The position numbers and the translations under genes were made by a program. This document shows, piece by piece, positions 14,464-27,856 of a stretch of DNA of 64,000 bases; position 1 is the stretch's first letter, and each line of letters opens with the position of its first letter. This DNA is from Notospermus geniculatus (taxonomy: Eukaryota > Nemertea > Pilidiophora > Heteronemertea > Lineidae). The notes beneath the pieces are model-generated. The model was not told where the DNA came from, did not search any database, and was given only the letters and a program-made list of their open reading frames with translations. Location: NCBI GenBank assembly GCA_002633025.1, contig NMRB01000308.1:134322-198321 (forward strand), given 5' to 3'.

Positions 14464-14625
14464 CTTAGGCTGGGCGCACATGGACGGCTAATCTCAATAC
14501 GGTAGGGAGGATTTTAAGTTTACTGACCCAACGCAGCTTTCTACTCGCCATTCAGCCAGGTCAGTCAACTTTAAAAACACCCCTACCGCATTGAGATTTA
14601 CCGTCCACGTGCACCTAGCCTTAAG
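14464..14625. mobile_element. Foldback MITE (CTTAGGCTGGGCGCACATGG ends)
   Basis: The left arm CTTAGGCTGGGCGCACATGG, then ACGG...CTCAATACGGTAGGG, pairs with the right arm ending CCACGTGCACCTAGCCTTAAG. It is about 160 bp with no ORF. Confidence 0.75.
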
Positions 14626-14746
14626 AATGGACTCCACCATTATATGATTGTAGGTTTCTGTTCAGAGACCTTGGGATACATCAACCAAGCAGATGCCCTA
14701 ATTACACAGGGCAGACTGAATCTATATATCTATATACCCTCCCCAA

Positions 14747-14810
14747 ACCTCTGCCAGGAGGACACCTCCCCATTAAGGACACCAAAGTTCAGTCCTCAGT
14801 AACCCATTCA
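14747..14810. mobile_element. pogo/Tigger-like terminal sequence
   Basis: CCTCTGCCAGGAGGACACCT, then CCCCATTAAGGACACCAAAG. This is one of the dispersed ATTAAGGACACC-type ends in the window. Confidence 0.45.
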
Positions 14811-16802
14811 GCAAGCCCTCTTCAATCAGGACATCCAGTCATAAAGCATTGACAGCACCAACAGGTGTCCCCAGCAAAGAGGTTCCCACTGTAGCAGGTA
14901 CACAATCTGCCAATTATTGTCCCCAGGTTGCCCCATTTGACGATACCCCGAGGCAGGTTTGGCTTGAATGGGAAGGGGTAAAAGAATCCATTATTTGTCA
15001 CGATTGGACAAGAGCTGCCACCTGGAGGACTCTGAAAGAACTACAATATGAGTGAAGGCCCATCAAACTCAACGAGTCAGCCAGAAGTATTGATTCCATA
15101 CAATAGATGGCAATACTGTACATCTAGTACATTCCATCACCAACAGGTGGTAGTAGTTGCAACAAAACAAACGTACATCTGCCAATATGCTATGTTTACA
15201 AATAGACTTGAAGGTGACCTTCTAACACTTCATGCACAGGAAGTTATGCATGTCCAAATGTTTGTTCATTGAGTGGAACAGGGAAACATACCTGTAGGCT
15301 TTAACCTATCGTCAGTGAAGCCTGCCAAAAGGACACATTGAAGATCCCAACAACAAACGAATACAAGATACACTTTATAATACACTACAACACCAACTTG
15401 ACCGATGCCCCTTTATTGAGACCAGTTATATATGGAAACCAACTCGAAATGTGACAAATTATCCAAAAGAACACAGAAAATTTGACTTTAACCCTTTCAC
15501 TACCATTGATATTTTCGTCAAAAATAGTTAACCTGCCAAATTCTGAACTCTCACAGAAACCCCATTGGTGTAATCATGGTAAGTTCTCATTGAGAGCTTT
15601 CCAGTAAATGTTTCAGGAGCCTTTTAAGCTTTTTTGCAGTTCACATTTTCACTTTCGACCTGGTGTGAAAGGGTTGACCTGTCAATGAGGGTCGGACCTA
15701 AATGAACACCTTCAAGATTGAAGTGGGAGATCATTTTTTGTGAATTCACCGAGTTAACTGACACGTTTCCATGGAAACATACTCCAAATTTGACCAACGC
15801 TGACAGTATTGGTATGTTCTCATAAATGCCCACGTCAGTATCTTGTCGTAAGAGTGCACAATTGATTCTGTTCACAAGACGCACATCACTGATGGCACGG
15901 TGAGTAGACACAGGGGTCCCGTTCAAACAGGTCGACAGCGACTCAAGAACGAGAATTGTCTAAATTATTCATCTACTCGGCAATTGTGATGATGAGTTTC
16001 CTTTCTTGTGTAATGGATGATTTAAACGATCTCGGGGCGGCTGAAATTAGCAACGAAATCGCAGAATAGCAGTGGAAACCAGGGCAAAGAGTTTTTGATG
16101 ACAAGACAAATGGGAAACGTCTTGTGTGTCGTTGCACTGGGTGATCAAACTTAGCTGATGGAGATCAGAGATTCAGGTTTGCATGGAAGAAGAGTTTAAA
16201 ATGAGTGAATGATGGCAGCATGAATAATTCACAACTTATTCACTCCAACAATGAAGAATTACCGGTCAAGCTCCGTTCTGCGTCCTTCCATGATAGTTCT
16301 GGAAAACACTGGCTATGAGGGTGGATTTCCTTCCAGTCAACAATTAAACATGCGCTGTGTCAAAATTCTATCATAATTTCAACAATCACCACTAACTTTC
16401 CCATCAATTCATTCATCAAATACCGATTTACAAGCAATATTGACCATTACAACAACATCCACCAGGAGGCAATCTGCCAAACGGATGCATCAGTCTGGTG
16501 TACTCTACTCTGATGGGATCCTATCACCCTCTAAAATGTCTATTACAGCTGATAGATTCTTGATGGCGAGACTTAAAGTCATTTCTACCAGCCATTAGTG
16601 TGATGGACAATTTCCAGCGACGAGCTGTTCCTTCAGGGGCAAGATCTCTCCCGAAAATCTTTCCACAGAAGAGCAACGACTGACTACGCCATTGATTTTG
16701 ACCTTCTGTTCCCACTCAGGGGATTCCGTCAGCCAACACACGTTGGCAGAATGGATGTCCTAACCCTGAAAACCATAGGAACAATACAATAACACAACTT
16801 AC

Positions 16803-17289
16803 CATCATCTGATCCAGCCTCAGAACTTGCACTTTTTGTTGAAGTTGTTGAAGCACAGCTGATCCTTCGACGGCCAACATTGATGTTGTCAAAGGGATAC
16901 GCCCCGCTGAGGGATGACTGCTTACTGAGGCTGAGGCGACGCCGAGAGGGCCGGGTCACCGCAGTGGTTCGCAGACACGGCTTGAAAGCACCACCACTTG
17001 TATTTCGTACCATACCATCTTGACTGCTGGTATTGTTGACGTTTGGTGATGGGCACCCCCTCTTTTCCGCCGCCTCCTGGTTCAGGTTGAAATGTACATG
17101 GCCGATACGTGGGCTCGAGTTTGATTGTACGCCACCAGTGCCATGATGTGCGAAGCTGCCAGCGTCAGGGGCTGACAGCGACCTGTGCGCCGAGTCCGCC
17201 TGGTGGTCGCCATTTTTCTTGTCCTTGTCTTTGTCCTTATGATTGTCCTTATCTTTGTGATGACGGTGAAAGTGCGGAAGATGAAACAT
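16803..17289 (-). CDS. AHCYL1: AHCYL alternative first coding exon 1A (long N-terminus)
   Basis: This exon encodes 162 residues plus one base. The start ATG at 17289 is set by an in-frame TGA 12 bases upstream and has an ACAAAATG context. The protein opens with His/Lys/Asp-rich low complexity (MFHLPHFHRHHKDKD), followed by a Ser/Asn-rich stretch. An HVHF segment near residue 65 resembles an RVxF-type phosphatase docking motif; that is speculative. Two basophilic kinase sites come next, RRRLSLS and RRRISCAS, and the exon ends acidic (SSEAGSDD). The donor is GATGATG|GTAAGT, phase 1. Its G joins the CA of exon 8433-8491 to give Ala and the run DDASYTGSSSDEDD, which parallels vertebrate IRBIT's RRSLS...AASYTDSSDDE. 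In IRBIT that region is phosphorylated and needed for partner binding. The remainder is disordered and not recognisable by itself. An N-terminus this long recalls vertebrate AHCYL2. Confidence 0.85.
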
Positions 17290-20000
17290 TTTGTCAGAAT
17301 TTCAAGCAATGTCAAGAAATGCACCAAAGTTGTCCACAAAATACAATGCCTAACACTTCCTCAAAGTTTATAGCACAAGTCCTTCATAATCCAAAGTCAA
17401 ATGATATGTCGGTTTCAATCCTTGCTTGTCGTATCACAACATGTCTATACTGTCTTGGCACGATTGATTTCCATAAACATACAGCTTCTTAGAAGCAACG
17501 AACAAAATCTCCCGAATCAGCACCAGAGAGATAACTATCACAGTCTTGATTTGACTAACAACGAATATCGAATCTAGAAATATCTTCAGGAAAACAGGAA
17601 GAAAATATCACCATCCAATAACAACAACAAACATACACACGTCTTTCAAATGTAACATCAGATTCTCCGAACTTTCAACATCTGTATGCGTTCCTCTTCA
17701 TCAACATTCCAAACACTTCCACAATATTTTCTAAAACTAAAAGAAGGTTGAATAATTCAGAGTTCAGTTAGAACATGACCATCAAATCACATAAGCCCAC
17801 CTCTAACTCCCACTTCAATTCCAACTTGTCTTCAACTTCAACATTCAGTAAGTTGAACAGCAACCGTTTACCAGAGTTCAATCCTCACAGCAACAGATCA
17901 TAGAAATCCAGCAGAAAATCAAAGTTCCAATCCTTCAGAAGAGCACTTGTTGCAGGTTTGCCAAATGTCGCAAGTAACACACCTCCACGGCTCGATGACT
18001 ATCTCGACAAAAGCACAGAAAGCACAGTCATATACGCACCAGCGATATCCTTTGATCACAGTCAGGAACTTGTGCTAAATACTGCATCGAAATGTGGCTA
18101 TAAATATTGTGATGTATTGTGAAAGATCAACTGCATGAACTGTACAATTGTTGATATACAGGCCTCAGTTCTTTTACACCGAATGCTTCCGTGAACAACC
18201 AATATCTTTGATCACCTTTCCCATAAGAGTCAATTGATTTTCATAAAGCAGCGTACCTTGTATTTATCACTTGAAATATATATGTGTTTATCAGATAATG
18301 CCAAAAGCAATGTTCTTTGAATACCAAACTATCTAACAAGTATCATCGATCCAAATCCCAAAATATCACAAACCGCTAACATCCATAAGTAATGTAGATG
18401 ATTGTAGCTAGCGTATTCCGTGATTTTATTCGGTACAGTCAGTGATCATTCGAACTGCAATATGATATGAAAGCAATTCCTTCACAGATGAAAAGTTCAT
18501 AATCTACACTCGGCTGAATCTGCTTCAGGAGCAGTTGTCCACATCTAATATAGAGTCCTTATTGCCAAATGATTTCCTCCATCAGCTGGTATACAGAAAG
18601 TGTTCTTCAGATGAATTACGGCCACATACATCACACGGTGAAGTATCCAGTTGGTGTATGCAATATCCTGTTATTTAGTGCACAAGCCGGTGTACGTAAG
18701 GAATACGCACTTGCAAAAGACTTTGTCCAAATGCTCTGGAGTATAATCTTCTCATACAAGAGATCTATGAGCGAACCTTGGTGACGTGGATTCGAATATA
18801 TCGTTACTTTAGAAGAATGTTCAAGTCAACCATTCATGAAATTGTTTGAGAGTTCGTAGGAGGCAAACAGCTTTTGATCTCCAACTTTGTCAATTAAATC
18901 AATCAAAGGAAACGCATCCTTTACATAGTGTAATCCATCGATGGTATAATGCGAAAAAATCTTTGAGGAACTTTTCCGTTAAAATAGTTCTTTAAAGAAG
19001 TTTCAGTTCTGTAAGTATGTTTTGCCAGAAGCAATGATGATCTTCAGTTTGTTCCATGGGCTCTCAGTCCAGATGCATAGGGCTATGTCCAATCACAATG
19101 GTATTATGAAAGTCTGTAACTCCAGCATCACGGTACTGCTTCCAGTTGCTAAAATCGGTGATTTCAAAGTAGATGTCGGCAACGGTAATAATGTGAGGCT
19201 TTTATCCAGCGCCTGCAGTGCAGGGTAAGAGCTGCCTCACATCATTACCACAGTCTCTCCAGAAATGTTTGTCACGAACTCATTCAGATCGTTCAAGCCA
19301 TCACTTGATCCTTTCAGACAAGTTCCAAGTTGGAATCGAACACACAGCATCTTGCATAGGAGTCCAATGACCTCTCTATTCCACCCCAAGGGCACACCCC
19401 AACCAACTTTGAAACCTCCAAATGTATACAGGAGACCAACTTGGTGAAGCAGACAGATGAACAGAACCAGAGAGTTGATTCAACTTCCAAGACCAGAAAT
19501 CAAACTTCATTTCCTGTTGGACTTCAAGAAGCCTCCAAGACCGTCATGTGAATGAAAGCTCCATGGACAGGGAACGCAAGAAAACCTCTTTCACAACAAA
19601 GCAATGACCTTGGCCGAGATAAGGGTATCAGCAAGACTCAACCACAACGAGAGACAAAATCCCTTCAAGCCCCCAAGCCTAAATCAGAATTGACAATGTC
19701 CAGAATGATGATACATGTACGATGGTGAAAGCTCAACCTATGCACCAAGTTTGATGAACCTATCAATATTTCATCTGGCTTAGACGTAATCACAAAGATT
19801 GGCTATTAGTTATGAAAGCAATAACAAGCAGATCTATTATTGATAGAGCTCGTCCAGATTCATATAATAAAGAAGTTGCGTGATTTGTATATCACTTTTC
19901 CTTAGGTGTTGGATGACGTTGCCAGGTTTCATACAATCGATTTCCACTCATCATCACAATGCACTAATCGTCACTTACCACCACACCTATTGTTTCTATT
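17290..20000. other. Upstream flank of AHCYL exon 1A, no exon found
   Basis: This should contain the 5' untranslated region and promoter of the 1A transcript. I see no unambiguous initiator, CpG-dense block or further coding exon. A TATAAATA at 18100 points the wrong way for this gene. Confidence 0.5.
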
Positions 20001-20029
20001 CAGCACTGTTGAAGCATACCTGATGAAGA

Positions 20030-20400
20030 CGACCTGCTGTATAAAATGAGGTGCAGTGATTGAGTATATGCTAACATTCTGCTCCTCTCAACATGGAGCA
20101 AGGATAGAGCAGTGATAGAGCATATGCTGATACTGGACTCCCAAATAAGGCAGAAGAAGGAGCATTGATAGAGCGTATGCTTTATGGAGTAGTGATAGAG
20201 CATATGCTGACACTGTATTCCCAAGTAAAGAGCAAGGATGAAGCAGTGATAGAGCATATGCTGATACTGTACTCCTGAATAAAGAGCAAGGATGGAGCAG
20301 TGATAGAGCATATGCTAAGGATCAACTCCTGAATATGAAGCAAGGATAGAGCATCTGCTAACATTCTGCTCCTCTCAATATGGAGCAAGTATCAAGCAAT
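20030..20400. repeat. Minisatellite, GAGCATATGCTGATACT units
   Basis: About seven degenerate units of 45-60 bp containing GCAGTGATAGAGCATATGCT and ACTCCTGAATAAAGAGCAAG. Confidence 0.8.
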
Positions 20401-21309
20401 CACTTTACCACCAAATGGGCAAAGTAACACTTTATTTTGCTCTCAGCTTTCCATTCCATTCTTGTTATATTTGACAGAAATGTGTCAAAACTATTTGTCA
20501 ATGAACATACTCAGTTTGTCCATTACTCTCCAAAACGTGGATCAATATAGTCAGGTCCTTGTACAGACTTGTCACTAATTGGAACATGGTAAACCAATCA
20601 CCTCAAGAGAAGTGACTGAGACAGCCGATTGACTGCTGTGTGGCTTGGCAAATGTCAGCTCTGGTCAATGACATGCATTCACCACGGGCCACCATTGAGT
20701 GCAGTGTATTTTTGAACACGGGAAACCGGGTAGAATCTTCTGTGGAAAGATCTTAGGGATTTTTTGTGCAGAAGCTGCTGGCGGCTTGTAGGCTATCTCT
20801 GTTTGAGGGTCGAATCAAGATGGCGATCCAATGCAATGGTTTATGGCTTGTAGCAACTTCACCATTGAATCAGCCATCTGGAGATACAGATACACCTCTG
20901 CTCACCCTAGACAACTTGTTTCAAATGAACCATAAGCCCCAAAACATCTTGGCCTACAAAGCTTACACCAAGGACCTCAAAGAGAGGCTTTTCTCTGTCA
21001 GGTCCTGTCTTCTGACTTGGCAACGCTCCATGCCTTTGAAGCATTTGTGGGTGTAGCCTACTCACAAAGTGGGCCAAAAACTGTATTGGTATCATTATAT
21101 GAGGTTGTTGACTTCCATATCAACTTCTGTCACCTAAATACTTTGACCTTAGTGCCTATGAAGGTCAAAGCTATTGCACAATGGAATACCAAATGTGGAA
21201 ATATTGTCCTGAAGAGGCCCTCTCCACCTTTGAGCACCAAGTGATAAACAATGACTTGTGGTGGTGATCAGAAAAGACCATGTGGATGGCTCTTAGCCCA
21301 GATTGGACA

Positions 21310-21690
21310 ATTTGGCCTACAGTGCCTTAAGGCAGCAAGAAGTAGGCCTACTGTACTTTGGCAACAAGAAGCAGCTGTATTTACAGTGCCTTATAATGGC
21401 AGCAAGAAGTAGGCCTACAGTACCTTGGCAGCAAGAAGCAGGCCTACAGTAACTTGGCAGCAAGAAGCAGCTGTACAGTGCCTCATGGCAGCACCTTATG
21501 GCAGCAAGAAGTAGGCTGAAGTAGTGGCAGCAAGAAGCTGACAACACACGTAGCACCTGCTAACTGTATGCCGACCGATTTTACTGCACTGTACCTACGG
21601 TACTTTACAGGAGCAACCTGGCCTACCTTGGCAGCAAGTAGTTGGCCTATAGTACCTTACAGCAGCCAATAGTACCTTACAGCAGCCAAG
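21310..21690. repeat. Minisatellite, GGCAGCAAGAAGTAGGCC units
   Basis: Irregular units of about 25-35 bp built on GGCAGCAAGAAG and TAGGCCTACAGTACCTT. Confidence 0.8.
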
Positions 21691-22769
21691 GCAGAAATGA
21701 AGGACATGAAGAAAGAAGGCGATATGTCATCAGCAATCACTTCAGCTTACGATGCAGTCTAATTACATGAATGGCAACAAGGATGATGTCTTCCTGACAA
21801 GAACTATCTTTCAACACTGCAGGAAAGTTCACCATTCCAAAACAACCACCTGTAAGATCTATCCAGTGTACAGATGTGATAGATACCGCTACATCCACAT
21901 TGCACGCTACACCTCAATGTTTATAAACAAAGCAGAGGTATTGATCTTCACCCAATGGTTCCAACAGGCAAAGAGAAACACTGAAGCAACTGTAGGAAAG
22001 TGCTGATGGAGACAGGGTGATTCTGAACTCGCTTTGGGAACAGCAATAATGCTGTACTCATTGACCAGTAAGAGCATTCTGAGAGTTCTCCAAATTGGTG
22101 TTCTGTTGATAATCTGCAAACTGAGAGTTACCATCGGTTAGGTTACAATTTGGGGTTTAGATGGCACTTAGAACACCCATCTCAAACTGGGTTTGTACAT
22201 TCCACATATGGAAACTACCCGGTACTCACAATTTGCCGACATTAGAAACTGAGTGTTTTCACCTCATAAGGCAAGTGTGGCTTAGCCAAAATCATCTTTG
22301 AGACACCTTGGTATGAAGTTACGAATGGGATGATCCATCTATAAAACAAGGCACTGTGCCAGAACACTCTTTAGCACAACCAACAGTGTGGAAACCATCC
22401 ATTACACCGTGCCTAACGACGCAAAAATGAATCATCTCTAAATAATGCATTTCGTATCAATATATTTTGCTCTAGCGCGTTTCAGCTGTCAATATATCTA
22501 ATTGGAATATTCCCAAATGCAAAGTTAGGGACTACCAATAGGAGTTATGATTAATTACGGCATTTTGAAATGCTTCAGCTACTAAACTAGCCTACCAACC
22601 ACCCATTAACCGTGCTGAAGTTCTTTATCTATTACAGGAAGAATGGGATATGACCAGAAATCCATAACACAACCTCACAGGTAACAGGTGTCCATGTTTC
22701 CACTGTGCCACTGTGGCGACATTCAGATGTTGTTAACAATGTATCTCTCTATCAAGGACTATGGACTGG

Positions 22770-22888
22770 GAAATGGTGTCCTTTATTTGGGAGGTAGGTC
22801 AGACTACAGGAAAACTGTTATATCTGGAGTGAACTTTGGTGTCCTTCTTAGAGAGGTGTCCACCTGGCAATGGGTGGTTTCACTGTAT
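22770..22888. mobile_element. pogo/Tigger-like terminal sequence
   Basis: GAACTTTGGTGTCCTTCTTA followed by GAGAGGTGTCCACCTGG and CACTGTA, an end-like block without transposase. Confidence 0.45.
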
Positions 22889-23249
22889 GAGCATAAATCT
22901 CACATTAATGGCAGATTTGTTGTTGGCATTTTTCCATTTCAATTCAAATACACAATGCAGTAGGATATAAAGACAGATGATTTACTCACGACTCCAGGGC
23001 AGCTTTGAAAATAGCTCAATTTGGAACGGATTATTATCATTCTTCATCATAAATCTGCATAAAATGTTTGCTGACCTGACTGAATAGACAAAGCCAGGAT
23101 GATGTGAAATCGCGCTTACTCCTTCTTGCCAATCAAGTCATGTTATGGCTGTCAGAGGGGCACAGCTGACACATCTGTGCGTCCACGAGGTCTGAAGGTA
23201 TGGGGTTGACTTCTGTACATTGGCAACAACCTCTGAGACTTCTCTTTGA

Positions 23250-23530
23250 GCCCAATATCAGGGCTTGAATGGGGGCAGCTGTACAGCAAGGCCCAGTAGT
23301 GGTATAATGGGGAACTTGAATGTAAGGCTGCTATACAGCATGGCCTAGCAGTACTATAGCGGTGAATTTGAATAAGGGGCTGCTACAGAGCAAGGCCTGA
23401 CAGCCATATGGGCAACTTTATTGAGGGGCTAGCCTGCCACTGGTATACGGCAAGGCCCGGCTTTGATTGGTGATAGAATGAGGCCTAGCCTGCTACACAG
23501 CAAGCCTGGCAACAATAGGCAACTCAAGTT
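23250..23530. repeat. Minisatellite, GGGCTGCTACACAGCAAGGCC units
   Basis: Diverged units of about 50-60 bp containing GCTGCTACACAGCAAGGCC and AACTTGAATGAGG. The same unit appears in the 26.7 and 28.1 kb arrays. Confidence 0.75.
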
Positions 23531-24999
23531 TGACAGTCAGTTTTCCCCTGCAATCTTCAATCAAAAGAATTCCTTCAAAGAAAGACACAGACACCGAAAA
23601 TGAATAAGTGATTGATACTGCCTTGTAAATCAAGACTCAAAACTCAACCGACTCCACCCCAGTTTCTACAAACACACGAAGGATAAGCAGCGAACAATTC
23701 AAACACTGTTAGCCTAAATCCATAACAACCATCTTCACAGATCAATGGAATCAATATGACAACCACTACTGACAGAAGCATCCACATGGAGAGAAGCCCT
23801 GACTGGCATCGGTCGAAGGAGGCAATCTCTAAACTGGCATTCGTAGGCAACGCATACATCGCTACGAAATACCAGAGGAGTTTTATGGGAGTCCGAGGAA
23901 ATGCCAAAGGTTGGTGTACTAAAAGCAACTAGTTCACGGCAGAACGGCTGTAGCATTGTTCATCCAGTGAGCTGAAACATCCGTGAGAAAGAGTCTGTGC
24001 CAGAATGAGTCAATTAGATGCCACACAAATGGAAATTGCATAAGAAGGAAGCCGTACTGATTTGCAATTAGTGGCCCTAACACTTGCATCAGATGGGAGA
24101 CGAGCTACTATAGTGCTAAGAGGGAGTGATAGCAGGCTGATTGCATTTACTGTGGCAATCATTCTGGCTCATCATTGAGCCCATTGTCTTTCCCCCTCTG
24201 CGAGGGTAAACAGATGGAGTACATGGAATGCTAGGTGCTGACTAGAATCATGTAGATGAACAGCTATAGAATCCTTGACAGAACCACACAGAGGACTCCT
24301 GACTGGCTGAAATCCTTCATCACTAACAGAATCACAAATAGGAACAGGTGGAAACCTTGTTCATTCCTACAAATATAACTCGATTTGAAAACCTTGAAAA
24401 TCCACAAAACAAATGAATAACACCATGGGAACATCTGTTTCTGTATATCCACTACGACAAATGCAAACGGCCATATCATTCCGGAAATAGGTGATACATT
24501 ACCATCGATTGAACAGGTTGAAAATGACAACATCCATCATGATGAATATCAACAAACGGCCAATGGTTCAGGAGCAATATCAGTCACAGATGAGCACCCG
24601 TTGAAAGCATCGTGAATACGGGACAAACCCTCAAGGTCACGTCCTTGTAAGGTCAGTGAATTAATCGGTGCATCCTGGAACTGCCGTGGCATCCTTGGCA
24701 GTACAACTGTCACGCAATATCTCTGTGTTACTGCGAGTAACGTTCCACCCCCTGAGATATCCTGTCAAAAATCAATAGCCACATTGGCACGAGAACATTA
24801 TAGAGCTGGGAAATCAATTTATGGCCGTGTCTGTATGTAATTGGTAAAGTACTCACAAAGATGTTAATCGAGATATCAATGAGGTAGGTGCTTCTTTGGT
24901 GTGAAGAATGCCTCCATAATCATTCATTATGATAATCGTATTTTATAACATAGGAGTATGGAAATCAATGGTGATGATTTGGTAGGTGTGTTCCCATTT

Positions 25000-25260
25000 T
25001 GCCTGGTCTCATTTTGCCTTTTTCTCATTATGCCTACTTCCAATTTTGCCTACTTCCATTTTGCCTACTTGTCGTTTTTTGCCTACTTGTCATTTTTTTG
25101 CCTACTTGTCATTTTTTTGCCTACTTGTCATTTTTTTGCCTACTTGTCAATTTTGCCTACTGGCCATTTTGCCTACTTGCCATTTTGCCTACTCCAATTT
25201 AACCTACACCCACCCGTTTTGCCTCCTTGCCATTTCGTTTACACCAATTATACCTACTTC
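25000..25260. repeat. Minisatellite, TTTTGCCTACTTGTCA units
   Basis: About 13 units of 18-21 bp (TTTTGCCTACTTGTCATTTT), T-rich on the plus strand. Confidence 0.9.
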
Positions 25261-26464
25261 CAAATACACCAACTAGGAAAGCATATGTGAAACAATCCCT
25301 GAATTGCTGTTTTGACACGGAAACTATTGCTGTGCATCCTTGGTCTCCAAATATTAATCCTACCTCTGAATATCCTCCTACCATGCAGGGACTCTCTGCG
25401 AGGGCACTTGCTATAGTTGAACAGCTCCCCCTCCGAACATCTCACATTTTCCACCGATCCGAGCACAAAATTTGCACGGAGAATACCGTCACAATCCGAA
25501 CTCGGCAAATGAAGAAAAACTGCCTCAATTAGAAACACATGAGAGAGACAGGCGAGTCGCTCTAAGGCGAGTTGGGAATATTTTCTGCTTCAGTAAGATG
25601 TGCGACAGGTGGGGAAAACTCATTATTTCTGCCTGACAGATAACGAGGGCCACGAAAAACCTCTGCACATCAGTCAAACGGATGAAAGAAAGATTAAATT
25701 TGGGATTATCAGCCGATAGCGTCAGTGGTGTCGATGCCGAAGTCGCTCGAAGCCAAATATAAACCAGAAATTGATATCGCCTGCTCTGTTGGCATTTAAT
25801 GAAATCAGATAACTGGCGCGATATTCATGCAAATACGCATTCCGCATTCGCTGAATGTGTTTTTCAGTGAATCTTCTTTTGCAATGCTGAATGAGGTTGC
25901 CAACATTTCGAGAAATGTCATATCTTGTGGAAATTCTGATCGCTGGCAGAATCAACTGGGATATCAGATAGGCGTGTTACCTTGGCCATGCTCAGGAAAC
26001 CAGGGACTCAGGCCTCATCAAGTTTGGATTCAAAGGACACCATCGAATGTACCCAAGCTCAGAGATAACGCACATTGTGGTGTCGTTATCGATGTTTAAC
26101 CACCCCGAGAATATAATAAACTGCCTGGAACATGAAAGAAAGTTGTACTTTTGATGAAAGCTGTCCAAGTGAATCGAAACTCAGAACAAAATTCTGGTGT
26201 TCCAACAGGTTGCAAGTTCGACAGCTCTAAAAACACTGGACCCAAGTCTGCTCTCTAATGGAGAAGGCAGCGCCTCCAGTAAGGATCAGTGGGAGCACAA
26301 CTGATTGAAGGAAGAGCTATACTCCACACTACAATGCACCTGGTAGTATGGAGTGAGCCATTACATCATTCAACCATATTCTCTCTGATCACAACTTGAT
26401 CCTTTCACCAATAAAGTACACACAGGGACATGGATATCACGTCAAAACCGTGTCTCTGAAGAGC

Positions 26465-27770
26465 CCTTATCTGCCAAATTCTCACATCCATTATCACTCC
26501 CTTCTAAAAGCTGGCACCGATGTAATGTGGGCGTCGTCAACAAAAAACCATGTTCAGTGATGTGATCGCTGGTTAGGAAGAGTACGTCACTTAGGAAATT
26601 AACAAACATGTATGATGTGTAGTCACCGATCATATCATATATCCTTTGAGCTATGGAGGCAAACGAAATCCGTTGAGATGCTGAGGCAGCAGTTTCAGGA
26701 ACGGTAGTAGGTGCGATAGAAACCTAGGCCTTGATTGAGGGCCTGCTACACAGCAAGGCCTAGCAGCAGCACAGTGGGAATTTCAATGAGGGACTGTACA
26801 CAGCAAGGCCTAGCAGTGGTACAGTGGGAAACTTGAATGAGGGGCTGCTACACAGCAAGGTCAATGAACTTCTTGCAACAGAGTGGAACTTCAAATTCCA
26901 CTGAGAAAAGTTGATGAAAAGGCTTCCAGTTGATATGAAATCACTAGTACAGAGTTATCTGTAGTAGATGGAGAACAAAAACAATGTAGTGTCATATTCT
27001 CTTTGACAATGAGGAGCTATTCATAGAAATGAACTTTCCAAGATAAAGGAATTGAGAGTTACAAGTCCCACGGTAATTGATCCGATTTTCTGGGGTCTTG
27101 TTGCCATTTTTGTGTGCTGTCTTCATGACTTCTGACACAAGGAATGAGAACATTGGCATGGAGTTCTTGCATACTTGAATCTTCAAGTGATAGATCGTAG
27201 ATGAGCGATATCACACAAAAACGTCTTCAGAATTCAGGCAATTTCAAATCTGCATTGGATTGAAGAGTTCGTTGGCAGTTGACGACTTCCTGTCAATGTT
27301 TCATTCCACAGCATCAACTAAAGTCAGGACTTGTCAGATGTTGATTGACTAACAAACTGGATAGTGCGACGTCAATGAAACATGGTAATGCAGTAGATTT
27401 TGCCTGTTCGAATAAGCCAGCAGCGCCCCCATTGGCCCAGCGGAGAACTGGTGATCTGAATGTTTGACGCAGGACCCGGGGGTATTCAAAGAGGAACCGA
27501 ATCCTCGCTGAGACATTGCTTCAAACTGATCTGCCAAATCTGACCAGACACTAGAGAGTCCTCAGACAGGCAAATCCTTTCAGCGATACCACGCTCTAAA
27601 AGTTGACGGTAACATGCAGGTGAAACGATGGCAACAAGCAGGTGAAATCTGCCTCGCCAACTTGTAGACCAGCGACGACCGAGATTTTCTGAATCAAACT
27701 ATTAACATCATCACAAAATCAATCACTGGATCAGACAGCAATCAATATCACAATGGATCCCAGACGAAGA
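26465..27770. repeat. Direct duplication, copy A (1.3 kb)
   Basis: Copy A is almost identical to 27857-29283. In the first 260 bp I see a single difference (T/C at the GAGTACG/GAGCACG site). It carries a GGGCTGCTACACAGCAAGG array (26720-26870). On the minus strand three unrecognised ORF pieces occur. The clearest covers about 26460-26690 and reads QRISFASIAQRIYDM...GDYTSYMFVNFLSDVLF. I cannot assign it to a family or show splice sites, so it is not called a gene. Confidence 0.85.
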
Positions 27771-27856
27771 GGGATTTTTATTTTTATTTTTATTTCGACC
27801 ACCTACTTCATATTTTCCATTGACAGATCCGTAAACCAAGAAATATAAAAACCGAG

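Larger units (their letters stand above)
8492..16802 (-). other. AHCYL intron 1 region (upstream of shared exon 2)
   Basis: This 8.3-kb stretch holds exon 1B, a 27-bp tandem repeat, MITE C copy 2, the TGACCT cluster, a foldback MITE (14464-14625) and a pogo-like end (14747-14810). The segments 9990-11040, 12540-14450 and 14820-16800 show no feature I can support. Confidence 0.6.

Noticed and set aside
18099-18108. TATAAATA as the promoter of AHCYL exon 1A
   Set aside because: It is oriented for plus-strand transcription and about 0.8 kb from the ATG; no initiator was seen.
23644-23928. 94-codon minus-strand ORF with a membrane-like segment
   Set aside because: No homology recognised and no splice signals; a chance ORF is as likely.
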